A DNA stretch of 47,765 bases from Candidatus Kapaibacterium sp. GTDB lineage: Bacteria; Bacteroidota; Ignavibacteria; Kapaibacteriales; Kapaibacteriaceae. The position numbers and the translations under genes are program-made. Location of the stretch: assembly GCA_018882895.1 (NCBI GenBank), contig VERF01000014.1, positions 1 to 47,765 of the forward strand, read 5' to 3'. The notes beneath the pieces are model-generated. The model made no database searches, was not told the DNA's origin, and worked only from the letters and a program-made list of their open reading frames with translations. Positions 25,561 through 32,039 of this stretch are shown piece after piece (the first letter of the stretch is position 1; every line of letters starts with the position of its first letter).

Positions 25561-26058
25561 TCATACAGTAAACCGTATCCGACTGCGGATCTTCCCTACG
25601 TGGCGGGTCTTCTTCAGCACGGCGCCCCCTTCACGTGAGCCCGCTCCGTCGGTGTTGCCTTCGATGGTCTTGACGTTACCGTTCTTGTCGGGCGCTGACA
25701 GTGCGATTCCGATGTGGCTGAACGTGAACACCACGATATCGCCGGGCTTGATGTCGTTGCGATGGGGCTTCTTGGTACTTGTGGACGCGTCCTGCGCCTT
25801 AGACCAGTTCTCAAAGTCCCATGCTCCGGCCGTGCGTGGACGCTTGAACGTCTTAGTCTCCTTTGTTTCCGTTGCGTCCATCGCCTGCTTGACGCACCAG
25901 CAGACAAAGGCGGCGCACCACGGCCATCCGAGTTTCGGATTGAGTTGTGTTGCAGCCTTGTACTGGTCCACACGCGGACCGCAGTTCGAACTGTTTACCT
26001 CCATTACGCCCACTTCAGCAAGTGCAGCGTTGACGAGAGCTTCAGGGAGCTTAGCCAT
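25561..26058 (-). CDS. CHAP-domain cysteine hydrolase (peptidoglycan-cleaving type)
   Basis: A 165-residue single-domain protein of the CHAP/NlpC-like superfamily, close to TIGR02594-type proteins. The catalytic Cys is in 'GWPWCAAFVCWC' (Cys48), the His in 'FTFSHIGIAL' (His115), and the polar region in 'IEGNTDGAGSREGG'. Such enzymes are amidases or endopeptidases and are frequent as phage lysins. There is no signal peptide, so it either needs a holin or another route, acts in the cytoplasm, or was left by a prophage; no other phage gene is visible. A strong terminator follows it. It is divergent from the HTH gene with a 134-bp spacer. Confidence 0.85.
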   Translation of the reverse strand: MAKLPEALVNAALAEVGVMEVNSSNCGPRVDQYKAATQLNPKLGWPWCAAFVCWCVKQAMDATETKETKTFKRPRTAGAWDFENWSKAQDASTSTKKPHRNDIKPGDIVVFTFSHIGIALSAPDKNGNVKTIEGNTDGAGSREGGAVLKKTRHVGKIRSRIRFTV

Positions 26059-26124
26059 GGGACACCATTAAACATGTTGATGGAAAAACGATGAGATGAA
26101 TTTAATGAAATGAAGCTCATGCTT

Positions 26125-26136
26125 GCATGGGCATGC
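26125..26136. promoter_or_regulatory. Palindrome GCATG-GG-CATGC in a divergent promoter region
   Basis: A perfect 5-bp-arm palindrome lies midway in the 134-bp region between the CHAP gene and the HTH gene, with further CATG-containing copies around it. It might be an operator for the HTH protein; the support is positional only. Confidence 0.25.
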
Positions 26137-26180
26137 GAACCTCCAATTTTGAATCATGATGCGTGAGCGAGTCTGAACCC

Positions 26181-26188
26181 TAGTTTTG
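26181..26188 (+). promoter_or_regulatory. TAnnTTTG promoter box directly before the HTH gene
   Basis: TAGTTTTG matches the Bacteroidota sigma-factor -7 consensus TAnnTTTG exactly and ends 4 nt before the ATG at 26193. Transcription would then start at or next to the ATG, giving a leaderless mRNA. No clear -33 TTG at standard spacing is seen. Confidence 0.55.
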
Positions 26189-26192
26189 TTCC

Positions 26193-26693
26193 ATGCCCAC
26201 CAAGCCCCCTACTAGATCGATGCGTTCGGTGCTGCTTGAACGCCGACGCCAGCGCGCCTGGCAGCTTCATAGTCAGGGGTGGAGAGCGGTCGACATAGCC
26301 ACAGCTCTCGATGTGTCGGCTGCGGCCGTTAGCCAGTGGCTGAAAGCCGCCCGTGAGCGCGGAGCCGATGGACTGTTGTCGCGTCCGAAACCAGGAGCAC
26401 CTCGTGCTCTTACGGACCGGCACATGCTGATGCTGCGGGTGCTGGTGACGTCATCGCCTCGGGAGCATCGTATCGAAAGTGATAAGTGGACACGCCAGCT
26501 GCTTGCCGAAATGATCGAGCGCCTGTTCGGCGTGCGGTATTCCCTGCAGCATGTGGGTCGCCTGCTTCGACGCATTGAATCCGAGACACAACCTGTGCCA
26601 AAGGTTGTGCAACTTGAACTACGCGACCTCCTGAAGGGGGCCGACATCTCCCGCATCCGCTCACATATCCAACGTCGCCATGGCCGCCATTGA
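26193..26693 (+). CDS. Transposase-type winged helix-turn-helix protein lacking a catalytic domain
   Basis: A 166-residue protein equal to the DNA-binding half of IS630-type transposases: two HTH units, 'AWQLHSQGWRAVDIATALDVSAAAVSQWLKAARERGADGLL' (residues ~22-65) and a winged 'LLAEMIERLFGVRYSLQHVGRLLRRI' (~110-135). The DDE nuclease domain expected next is absent, and no remnant or inverted repeat follows; instead the frame ends cleanly and overlaps the next ORF by 14 bp. This suggests a domesticated regulator rather than a dead transposon. It is preceded by an exact TAnnTTTG box. Its targets are unknown; the upstream palindromes and the transporter gene downstream are candidates. Confidence 0.75.
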   Translation: MPTKPPTRSMRSVLLERRRQRAWQLHSQGWRAVDIATALDVSAAAVSQWLKAARERGADGLLSRPKPGAPRALTDRHMLMLRVLVTSSPREHRIESDKWTRQLLAEMIERLFGVRYSLQHVGRLLRRIESETQPVPKVVQLELRDLLKGADISRIRSHIQRRHGRH

Positions 26694-26970
26694 AACCGAT
26701 ATCGCCCGCATCATCTCGATGCTCACCGAGGTTACGAATAACCTTGCCGAAACACGCCGCGCCGCAACAACCAACGAGCAGAAGCTAATCCAGTCGCAAA
26801 CAATTCTGTCGGAGAATCAGCGCTTCGTTATGGATGCTCACAATGCGCTCGTTGAGACCATGACAAAGGTCATCGGCAATCAGCAGATGATCGTGGGCAA
26901 CCAGAATACGATCATTGAGAATCAGAACACGATCATCTCGTACCTCAAGATGCTTAGCGGAAATGAGTGA
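26680..26970 (+). CDS. Small heptad-repeat coiled-coil protein, function unknown
   Basis: 96 residues, predicted nearly all helical, with no recognised family. The C-terminal half carries near-identical heptads, 'GNQQMIV', 'GNQNTII', 'ENQNTII', with the hydrophobic positions of a coiled coil and buried-type Asn/Gln. It overlaps the HTH gene by 14 bp and the transporter gene by 8 bp (ATGAGTGA), so the three are probably one translated unit. The low-complexity but frame-consistent sequence and tight overlaps argue for a real gene. It might oligomerise and bridge the regulator and the membrane protein, which is inference. Confidence 0.6.
   Translation: MAAIETDIARIISMLTEVTNNLAETRRAATTNEQKLIQSQTILSENQRFVMDAHNALVETMTKVIGNQQMIVGNQNTIIENQNTIISYLKMLSGNE
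26875..26937 (+). repeat. Three 21-bp repeats encoding coiled-coil heptads
   Basis: Units begin at 26875 (GGCAATCAGCAGATGATCGTG), 26896 and 26917, with changes mostly at third positions. Each encodes one NQ-containing heptad. The pattern parallels the 21-bp heptad repeat in the IS66 TnpC gene. Confidence 0.8.
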
Positions 26971-27955
26971 GCTTACCATGCGTCTTCGACCGCTTCGCTT
27001 CTACCTTCCGTTTGCCGTATGCGTTATCACGGGTATCGTTGCCTACGTCGCATCGAATGGCATCATCGACAAGGTCACCGCCTGGTGGCCCGCCGCGCTC
27101 ACGATGGTGTTTGGATCGTTCATTGCCGGTGCCAGCGCTGAAGGGGGCGGGGCGATCGCCTTCCCGGTCTTCACGCTCATCCTGAAGATCGCGCCCATCG
27201 ATGCCCGCTCGTTCTCATTTGCTATTCAAAGCGTCGGCATGGTCTCGGCCTCGCTGCTCATCCTGGGCCGGGGGATATCAATCGAAACCCGCGCAGTGCT
27301 CTGGCCTGCCCTCGGCGGCATAGTGGGATTGCTCTTTGGTACGTTCTGGATTGCCCCCTTCATTGAACCGGTGCACACGAAGCTGTTCTTTGTGTCGCTG
27401 TGGATGGCCTTTGGTATTGGTCTGTACCGTGCCAACAGGAACCGAGCGCGCATCGTCAGGTCCGGACTCGGCACGATTCTGCAACGCAACGACATCCTGA
27501 TCCTTCTTTCTGCCGGCCTGGTTGGCGGCATGGTGACGGCGATCTTCGGCAACGGTGTTGACCTTATCACGTTCTGCGTACTGACGCTCTGGTATGGACT
27601 CGATGAAAAGGTCGCCACCCCGACTTCCGTCGTTCTGATGAGCATCCTAACGGTCTGCGGCTTCGCCCTGCACGCATTCGTCGTGCAGGATGTGTCCGAG
27701 CAGATGTACCACGCATGGATGGCCGCCGCGCCGGTCGTACTGATCTTCGCTCCCCTTGGAGCCTTTGTGATCTCAAAGTGGAACCGACTGGCCATAGCCA
27801 ACCTGCTCATCACGATCATCGTCGTGCAGCTCCTCGGTGCGTTGTACGTTCTCGAGCTGACGGCCGAACATGTGATATTCAGCCTCGCCGTCGTCGCTCT
27901 CGGCTCGGTCATCATCCGGCTCCTTGATCGAACGCGCATGCACGATCGGCAGTAG
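26963..27955 (+). CDS. TauE/SafE-family membrane transporter
   Basis: 330 residues from the ATG at 26963 (the track start at 26915 lies inside the coiled-coil gene). Multiple hydrophobic segments are evident: residues ~10-35, 40-60, 80-105, 110-130, 140-160, 180-210, 220-250, 255-280 and 285-310. The two repeated loops with 'GAGGG/GNGVD'-type glycine motifs ('GASAEGGGAIAFP' and 'GMVTAIFGNGVDLITF') are typical of TauE/SafE (DUF81) proteins, which export sulfite, sulfoacetate or other organosulfur anions. Its substrate here is unknown. The resemblance of the GH31 enzyme to sulfoquinovosidases makes a sulfonate link tempting, but the genes are 13 kb apart. Confidence 0.85.
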   Translation: MSELTMRLRPLRFYLPFAVCVITGIVAYVASNGIIDKVTAWWPAALTMVFGSFIAGASAEGGGAIAFPVFTLILKIAPIDARSFSFAIQSVGMVSASLLILGRGISIETRAVLWPALGGIVGLLFGTFWIAPFIEPVHTKLFFVSLWMAFGIGLYRANRNRARIVRSGLGTILQRNDILILLSAGLVGGMVTAIFGNGVDLITFCVLTLWYGLDEKVATPTSVVLMSILTVCGFALHAFVVQDVSEQMYHAWMAAAPVVLIFAPLGAFVISKWNRLAIANLLITIIVVQLLGALYVLELTAEHVIFSLAVVALGSVIIRLLDRTRMHDRQ

Positions 27956-27978
27956 CCCCACCGAGAAGGGCGAATGCG

Positions 27979-27986
27979 TAAGTTCC
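27979..27986 (+). promoter_or_regulatory. TAnnTT promoter-like box before the hydrolase gene
   Basis: TAAGTTCC (TAnnTT conserved, last two bases differ from TTTG consensus) ends exactly 4 nt before the ATG at 27991. The 11-mer ATGCGTAAGTT around it recurs identically before the ABC exporter at 32023-32033. It lies 23 bp after the transporter's stop. Confidence 0.45.
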
Positions 27987-27990
27987 GACC

Positions 27991-28956
27991 ATGTCAAAAC
28001 GCCTCCTGCTGCTTGTCCCGCTCGGCCTGACCGCTTTGTACCTGCTCGGCCCCAGCCCGTCGAGACCGTCGTACTCGGCAGCACTCCCCTCTTTTCCGGC
28101 GGCACCGGCCGACCTTGAGCGCATGATCGACGGGCATGAGCGCTCTGTTGCGCTCAAGCCCAACGTCGAGGCGCGCATCGTCTGGGCCGATAGCACGAAG
28201 CTGATGACCGACCTTGCGATCGTGTATCTGCATGGGTTCTCGGGCACGTGGCACGATGGCTCCCCGGCAATCGAAGAGGTGGCGCGCCAGACCAATTCCA
28301 ACCTTTACCTGGCCCGACTTCATGGTCACGGCCTGAAGACTGCCGAGCCCCTTGCCGACTACTCCCCCGACTCGGTCTACGCCGATGCGGTGCGGGCGCT
28401 AGCTGTCGGCAAACGCCTCGGTCGCAAGGTCGTAGTGGTCGGCACCTCCACCGGTGCAACGCTCGGCCTGATGCTGGCCGCCCGCTTCCCGAACGACGTA
28501 CACTCGGTCATCAACTGGTCTCCCAACATCCGCCTGCGTCACCCCTTGAGCTTCCTGGCCAACAACCCGTGGGGCCTTTCACTTACCCGCATCGTTGTAG
28601 GGGGCGACTACCGCGCCACCAAGTTGCAGAATCCCGAGCGAGCCAAATACTGGTACATGAAGTATCGCATCGAAGGCATTTCACAGCTGCAGGAGCTGCT
28701 CGAGACATCCATGACGAAGGAAACCTTCTCGGCTATCAAGCAACCTGTGCTTACCATGTGCTGGTACCGCGATGAAGCCACGCAGGACTCCATCGTCAGC
28801 GTTGATGCCATGCGCACGATGCACGACCAACTCGCCTCAACTCGCAAACGCTTCCTCCCTCTCGACGCCGATGCCCACGAGATCGGCTACGGACCCGAAT
28901 CGAAGGCCGTTGCACGCGTGGTGGAAGAAACGGTGAGGGAGGTAATGAATTACTGA
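27991..28956 (+). CDS. Membrane-anchored or secreted alpha/beta hydrolase
   Basis: 321 residues. An N-terminal hydrophobic segment (LLLLVPLGLTALYLLG) acts as a signal anchor. The hydrolase fold follows: 'LAIVYLHGFSGTWHDG' (oxyanion region), nucleophile elbow GTSTGA (Ser153), 'YWYMKYRIEGISQ' lid region, and catalytic His in 'DADAHEIGYG'. The arrangement resembles carboxylesterase or monoacylglycerol-lipase-like enzymes of the periplasm. Its own box at 27979 suggests transcription independent of the TauE gene. Confidence 0.85.
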   Translation: MSKRLLLLVPLGLTALYLLGPSPSRPSYSAALPSFPAAPADLERMIDGHERSVALKPNVEARIVWADSTKLMTDLAIVYLHGFSGTWHDGSPAIEEVARQTNSNLYLARLHGHGLKTAEPLADYSPDSVYADAVRALAVGKRLGRKVVVVGTSTGATLGLMLAARFPNDVHSVINWSPNIRLRHPLSFLANNPWGLSLTRIVVGGDYRATKLQNPERAKYWYMKYRIEGISQLQELLETSMTKETFSAIKQPVLTMCWYRDEATQDSIVSVDAMRTMHDQLASTRKRFLPLDADAHEIGYGPESKAVARVVEETVREVMNY

Positions 28957-28992
28957 GGTACGGAATGACGGAAGTACGGAGGTCGCGCCGTC

Positions 28993-29012
28993 ATCCCCGC
29001 GAAAGCGGGGAT
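28993..29012. repeat. REP-like hairpin with GAAA loop
   Basis: ATCCCCGC-GAAA-GCGGGGAT is a perfect 8-bp stem closed by a GNRA tetraloop. 'CATCCCCGCGAAAGCGGGGATCC' elements are widespread dispersed palindromes in other bacterial genomes (the antisense reading 'LDPRFRGDDG' is a common false protein). It is 37 bp after the hydrolase stop and could also act as a terminator. Confidence 0.8.
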
Positions 29013-29014
29013 CC

Positions 29015-29056
29015 AAGTGACAAGTGACGAGTGACGAGTGACGAGTGAGGAGTGAG
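29015..29056. repeat. 7-bp tandem repeat, six copies
   Basis: Two copies of AAGTGAC, two of GAGTGAC and two of GAGTGAG run without interruption directly after the REP-like hairpin. Such microsatellites are prone to copy-number change. They are non-coding. Confidence 0.9.
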
Positions 29057-29096
29057 GATTTATGCCCAACGCCTAACACGCCATGCTGCAGCTCAG

Positions 29097-29116
29097 CCCA
29101 CGGCTTCAGCCGTGGG
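29097..29116. repeat. Perfect hairpin CCCACGGC-TTCA-GCCGTGGG
   Basis: An 8-bp perfect stem with a TTCA loop lies between the heptamer repeat and the 11-bp repeat. The 'CCCACGGCTTCAGCCGTGGG' motif is seen as a mobile palindrome in diverse bacteria. No T-run is adjacent. Confidence 0.8.
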
Positions 29117-29135
29117 ACGCGTGGCCGTCATCCCC

Positions 29136-29168
29136 GATATGTGCGGGATATGTGCGGGATATGTGCGG
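29136..29168. repeat. 11-bp tandem repeat, three identical copies
   Basis: GATATGTGCGG is present three times in a row at 29136, 29147 and 29158 with no differences, running straight into the following hairpin. Perfect identity suggests recent expansion. Confidence 0.9.
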
Positions 29169-29187
29169 GCGAGACCGCGTCTCGCCC
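29167..29187. repeat. Hairpin GGGCGAGAC-CGC-GTCTCGCCC next to the aspA end
   Basis: A perfect 9-bp stem with a 3-nt loop lies 5 bp beyond the aspA stop codon (minus strand), so it may serve as the transcription stop for aspA, though no T-tract follows. It overlaps a TAGGGGC-type signature on the minus strand. 'GGGCGAGACnCGGTCTCGCCC' elements are another widely dispersed palindrome type. Confidence 0.8.
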
Positions 29188-29192
29188 CTACC

Positions 29193-30587
29193 CTACCGAA
29201 TAAATCTCGGGTGCATGAGGTTCTCAATGCTGAAGATCTCTTGGATCTTTTCTTCTGACAGGAGCCCCTTGGCGCGGACGATGTCGATCACCGAGCCGCC
29301 GGTCTCGAAGGCTTCCTTTGCGATCTCGGCGCTGGTTTCGTAACCAAGGATAGGATTGAGTGCGGTAACAATGCCGACGGAGTTCAGCACCATAGACCGC
29401 GTGCGCTCGGCGTTGGCCGTGATGCCGTCAATGCAGCGCAGGCGCAGGGTTGTGCAGGCACGCTCGAGCGTTTCGATGCTCTGGAACAGGCAATACGCCA
29501 GAACGGGCTCCATCACATTCAGCTGAAGCTGTCCGGCCTCGGCGGCAAAGGTTACCGTGACGTCGTTGCCGATGACCAGGAAGCAGACCTGGTTGACAAC
29601 TTCCGGGATCACCGGGTTGACCTTGCCGGGCATGATGCTCGAGCCCGGCTGCAGAGGCGGGAGGTTTATCTCGTTGAAGCCGCAACGGGGGCCCGATGAC
29701 AAAAGGCGCAGGTCGTTGCAGATCTTCGAGAGCTTGACGGCCACACGCTTCAGTACGCCGCTCATCTGCACATACGCGCCGTTATCCCATGTTGCCTCGA
29801 TGAGATTCTGCGACAACGTCACGGGCACGCCCGAGACATCAGCAAGGTGTTTGACGGCAAGGGGCGGGTAGCCCTCGGGAGCGTTGATGCTGGTGCCGAT
29901 GGCTGTGGCGCCGAGGTTCACCTCCGTCACCAGAGCGCGCGCCTCTTCGAGCCTGCGAAGGTCTTCGCCAATGTTCACGGCAAAGGAATCGAACTCCTGA
30001 CCCAGCGTCATGGGCACGGCATCCTGCAGCTGCGTGCGGCCCATCTTGATGATGTCCGAAAACTCCTGCCCCTTTCGCGCAAATGACTCCTGAAGTCCAC
30101 CCAAAGACGTGATGAGCTTGCCTATCTCCACATACAGACTCAGCCGGAACGCCGTCGGATAGGCGTCGTTGGTGCTCTGCGAGCAGTTCACATGGTTGTT
30201 CGGGTGGACAATGTCGTAATTGCCCTTGGGCTGACCGAGGATTTCCAGCGCAAGATTCGCAATGACCTCGTTGGCGTTCATGTTGGTGGATGTACCGGCG
30301 CCGCCCTGGATCACGTCCACAACAAACTGGTCGTGCAGCTCTCCGCCAGCAATGCGGTCACATGCCGCACAGATCGCATCGGCAACGTGCGGCTCGATCA
30401 CGCCAAGGTCCTTGTTGGCCATTGCCGCCGCCTTCTTCACATGCGCAAAGGCCACAATGAATGACGTGGCATGTGCAATCGGGATGCCCGTTATGTGAAA
30501 GTTCTCACGTCCACGCAGCGTCTGCACGCCATAATAGACATCATCCGAAAGCTCGCGTTCTCCGAGAAAGTCGTGTTCCGTGCGCAT
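29193..30587 (-). CDS. aspA: Aspartate ammonia-lyase
   Basis: 464 residues from the ATG at 30587, which has AAGGAAG 6 nt upstream; the longer track start is inside the neighbouring gene. Conserved blocks of the aspartase/fumarase family are present in order: 'EHDFLGERELSDDVYYGVQT', 'GGAGTSTNMNANEVIAN', 'HPNNHVNCSQSTNDAYPTA', 'MGRTQLQDAVPMTLGQEF' and the signature 'GSSIMPGKVNP'. It converts L-aspartate to fumarate and ammonia in the cytoplasm. The N-terminal 'MRTEHDFLGERELSDDVYYG' and catalytic SS loop ('GSS') favour aspartase over fumarase. The gene lies 11 bp after the metallo-hydrolase stop and shares its operon; the ribosome site begins inside the previous gene's stop (TAAGGAAG). Confidence 0.92.
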   Translation of the reverse strand: MRTEHDFLGERELSDDVYYGVQTLRGRENFHITGIPIAHATSFIVAFAHVKKAAAMANKDLGVIEPHVADAICAACDRIAGGELHDQFVVDVIQGGAGTSTNMNANEVIANLALEILGQPKGNYDIVHPNNHVNCSQSTNDAYPTAFRLSLYVEIGKLITSLGGLQESFARKGQEFSDIIKMGRTQLQDAVPMTLGQEFDSFAVNIGEDLRRLEEARALVTEVNLGATAIGTSINAPEGYPPLAVKHLADVSGVPVTLSQNLIEATWDNGAYVQMSGVLKRVAVKLSKICNDLRLLSSGPRCGFNEINLPPLQPGSSIMPGKVNPVIPEVVNQVCFLVIGNDVTVTFAAEAGQLQLNVMEPVLAYCLFQSIETLERACTTLRLRCIDGITANAERTRSMVLNSVGIVTALNPILGYETSAEIAKEAFETGGSVIDIVRAKGLLSEEKIQEIFSIENLMHPRFIR

Positions 30588-30598
30588 GTTCTTCTTCC

Positions 30599-32008
30599 TT
30601 ATATGACCAGGTGTTCTGAATAGGCCGGCATGTAGGCATTCACGTTCAAGAGTTCGCTGAGCTTGTCCTTCAGGGCCGTTCGGGCTTCCTGCTCGCCGTG
30701 CGTCAGGAAGGTAAGGGGCGTGCCGTTTGTGGCAACATGCTTGAACCATGCAACCAGGTCCGTCTGTCCGGCATGGGCACTGAAACCTCCCAACGTGTGG
30801 ATGCGTGCCTTCACGAGCTTGCGCTCGCCCATGACCGATACTTGCGTGGCCCCGTCGACCAGGTGGCGGCCAAGCGAGCCCCTTGCCTGATAGCCGGCGA
30901 TGATGAAGTGCGCACGGCTGTCGTCAATGCTGTTGCGCAGGTGATGCATGATGCGTCCGGCCGTGCACATACCCGAACCGGCGATGACGATGAACGGACC
31001 CTGCGCCTGGTTGATCATCTTCGATTCCTGCGCCGACGTGCACAGCACCAGCGAGCGCAGGTCGTGCATCATCTGACCGTTCTCGGTCAATGCAGTGCTT
31101 TCGGCATCAAACAGCTCGCGGTGCATGCGATAGACATTCACCGCCTTAATGGCCATCGGACTGTCGAGATAGATCGGCACGGCCGGAATGCGCTGCTTGC
31201 GGATGAGCTCAGCAATGTGGAACATCATCTGCTGTGCACGGCCAATGGCAAAGGCCGGGATGAAGACCTTGCCCTGCGAAGAGACGGCTTCGACAAGGAT
31301 GCGTTCGAATTCCTCGACCGTTTCGTCGAGCGTCTTGTGATCGCGGTCTCCATAGGTCGATTCCAGAAACACCACATCGGCCTTGGCAGGGGGCTCGGGG
31401 TCACGCAGGTACGGCAGGTTCGGCGGACCAATATCACCGCTGAAAACGATCACCCGCTCGGTGCCATCCTCTTCTTCAATGCGCAGTTCGATGCTGGCCG
31501 AACCAAGCATGTGGCCGGCATCGTGAAACAGCACATGACAGTCCTTGGTGATTCGGCGAAGTGCGCCATAGTCGGTCTCTTCCATCAGATCCAGCGTCTG
31601 CGTCACGTCGTCCTTGTCGTAAAGGGGCTGGTCATACCGACTCATCTTCCGACCGCGCTGCTCGGACCGACGCCGACGTCGGTCAAAGTCCGACTCCATG
31701 ATGTGCGCCGCGTCCAAGAGGATGATCTCGGCCAGGTCGCGCGCCGCCGGTGTGCAGAAGATCGGACCGCGGTAGCCCTCGCGAACCAGAAGCGGCAACC
31801 GACCGCAGTGATCCAGATGCGCATGCGTGAGCACCATGGCATCAACGTCCATCCGGTGAATGCGTCCGGGGATAACATTCCGGGCGTCATCGTCCTTGTC
31901 GCCCTGGAACATACCGAAGTCCACAAGCACCGTCGATGATGGCGTTTCGACGAGGTAGGCCGAACCGGTGACCTCACCGGCAGCGCCATAGGGAGTTATT
32001 GTGATCAT
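30599..32008 (-). CDS. Beta-CASP metallo-beta-lactamase-fold RNA hydrolase
   Basis: 469 residues. The MBL core has 'LVDFGMFQGD', the zinc motif 'THAHLDHCGRLPLL', 'HDAGHMLGSAS', 'FSGDIG'; the beta-CASP insertion and its motifs include 'FLESTYGDRDH', 'VFIPAFAIGRAQ', 'IAGSGMCTAGRIMHHL' and 'GGFSAHAGQ'. All zinc ligands are present. Relatives are the bacterial/archaeal homologues of CPSF-73, implicated in RNA processing or degradation. It starts the operon MBL-aspA. A TAGTTTTG box lies 4 nt before its ATG. Confidence 0.92.
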   Translation of the reverse strand: MITITPYGAAGEVTGSAYLVETPSSTVLVDFGMFQGDKDDDARNVIPGRIHRMDVDAMVLTHAHLDHCGRLPLLVREGYRGPIFCTPAARDLAEIILLDAAHIMESDFDRRRRRSEQRGRKMSRYDQPLYDKDDVTQTLDLMEETDYGALRRITKDCHVLFHDAGHMLGSASIELRIEEEDGTERVIVFSGDIGPPNLPYLRDPEPPAKADVVFLESTYGDRDHKTLDETVEEFERILVEAVSSQGKVFIPAFAIGRAQQMMFHIAELIRKQRIPAVPIYLDSPMAIKAVNVYRMHRELFDAESTALTENGQMMHDLRSLVLCTSAQESKMINQAQGPFIVIAGSGMCTAGRIMHHLRNSIDDSRAHFIIAGYQARGSLGRHLVDGATQVSVMGERKLVKARIHTLGGFSAHAGQTDLVAWFKHVATNGTPLTFLTHGEQEARTALKDKLSELLNVNAYMPAYSEHLVI

Positions 32009-32012
32009 CGTG

Positions 32013-32020
32013 CAAAACTA
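32013..32020 (-). promoter_or_regulatory. TAnnTTTG promoter box of the metallo-hydrolase/aspA operon
   Basis: On the minus strand TAGTTTTG is followed by CACG and then the ATG at 32008, giving the same 4-nt spacing as at 26181 and 32028. It is one of two opposed boxes inside a 31-bp divergent spacer. Confidence 0.6.
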
Positions 32021-32027
32021 CGATGCG

Positions 32028-32035
32028 TAAGTTTG
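32028..32035 (+). promoter_or_regulatory. TAnnTTTG promoter box of the ABC exporter gene
   Basis: TAAGTTTG, an exact TAnnTTTG, is followed by CGGC and the ATG at 32040. With the opposed box at 32020-32013, both promoters lie within 31 bp and their upstream elements must sit inside the other gene's coding start. A leaderless mRNA is predicted. Confidence 0.6.
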
Positions 32036-32039
32036 CGGC

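Noticed and set aside
28837-29079. 80-residue minus-strand ORF containing LDPRFRGDDG
   Set aside because: This phrase is the well-known false translation of the REP-like hairpin; the frame has no independent support.
28957-29192. CRISPR array
   Set aside because: The repeats are 7 and 11 bp and contiguous without spacers; no cas genes are present.
30698-31939. 413-residue plus-strand ORF
   Set aside because: It is antisense to the metallo-hydrolase gene, which has complete family motifs; the ORF is rich in Arg/His/Gly from antisense codons and shows no family.
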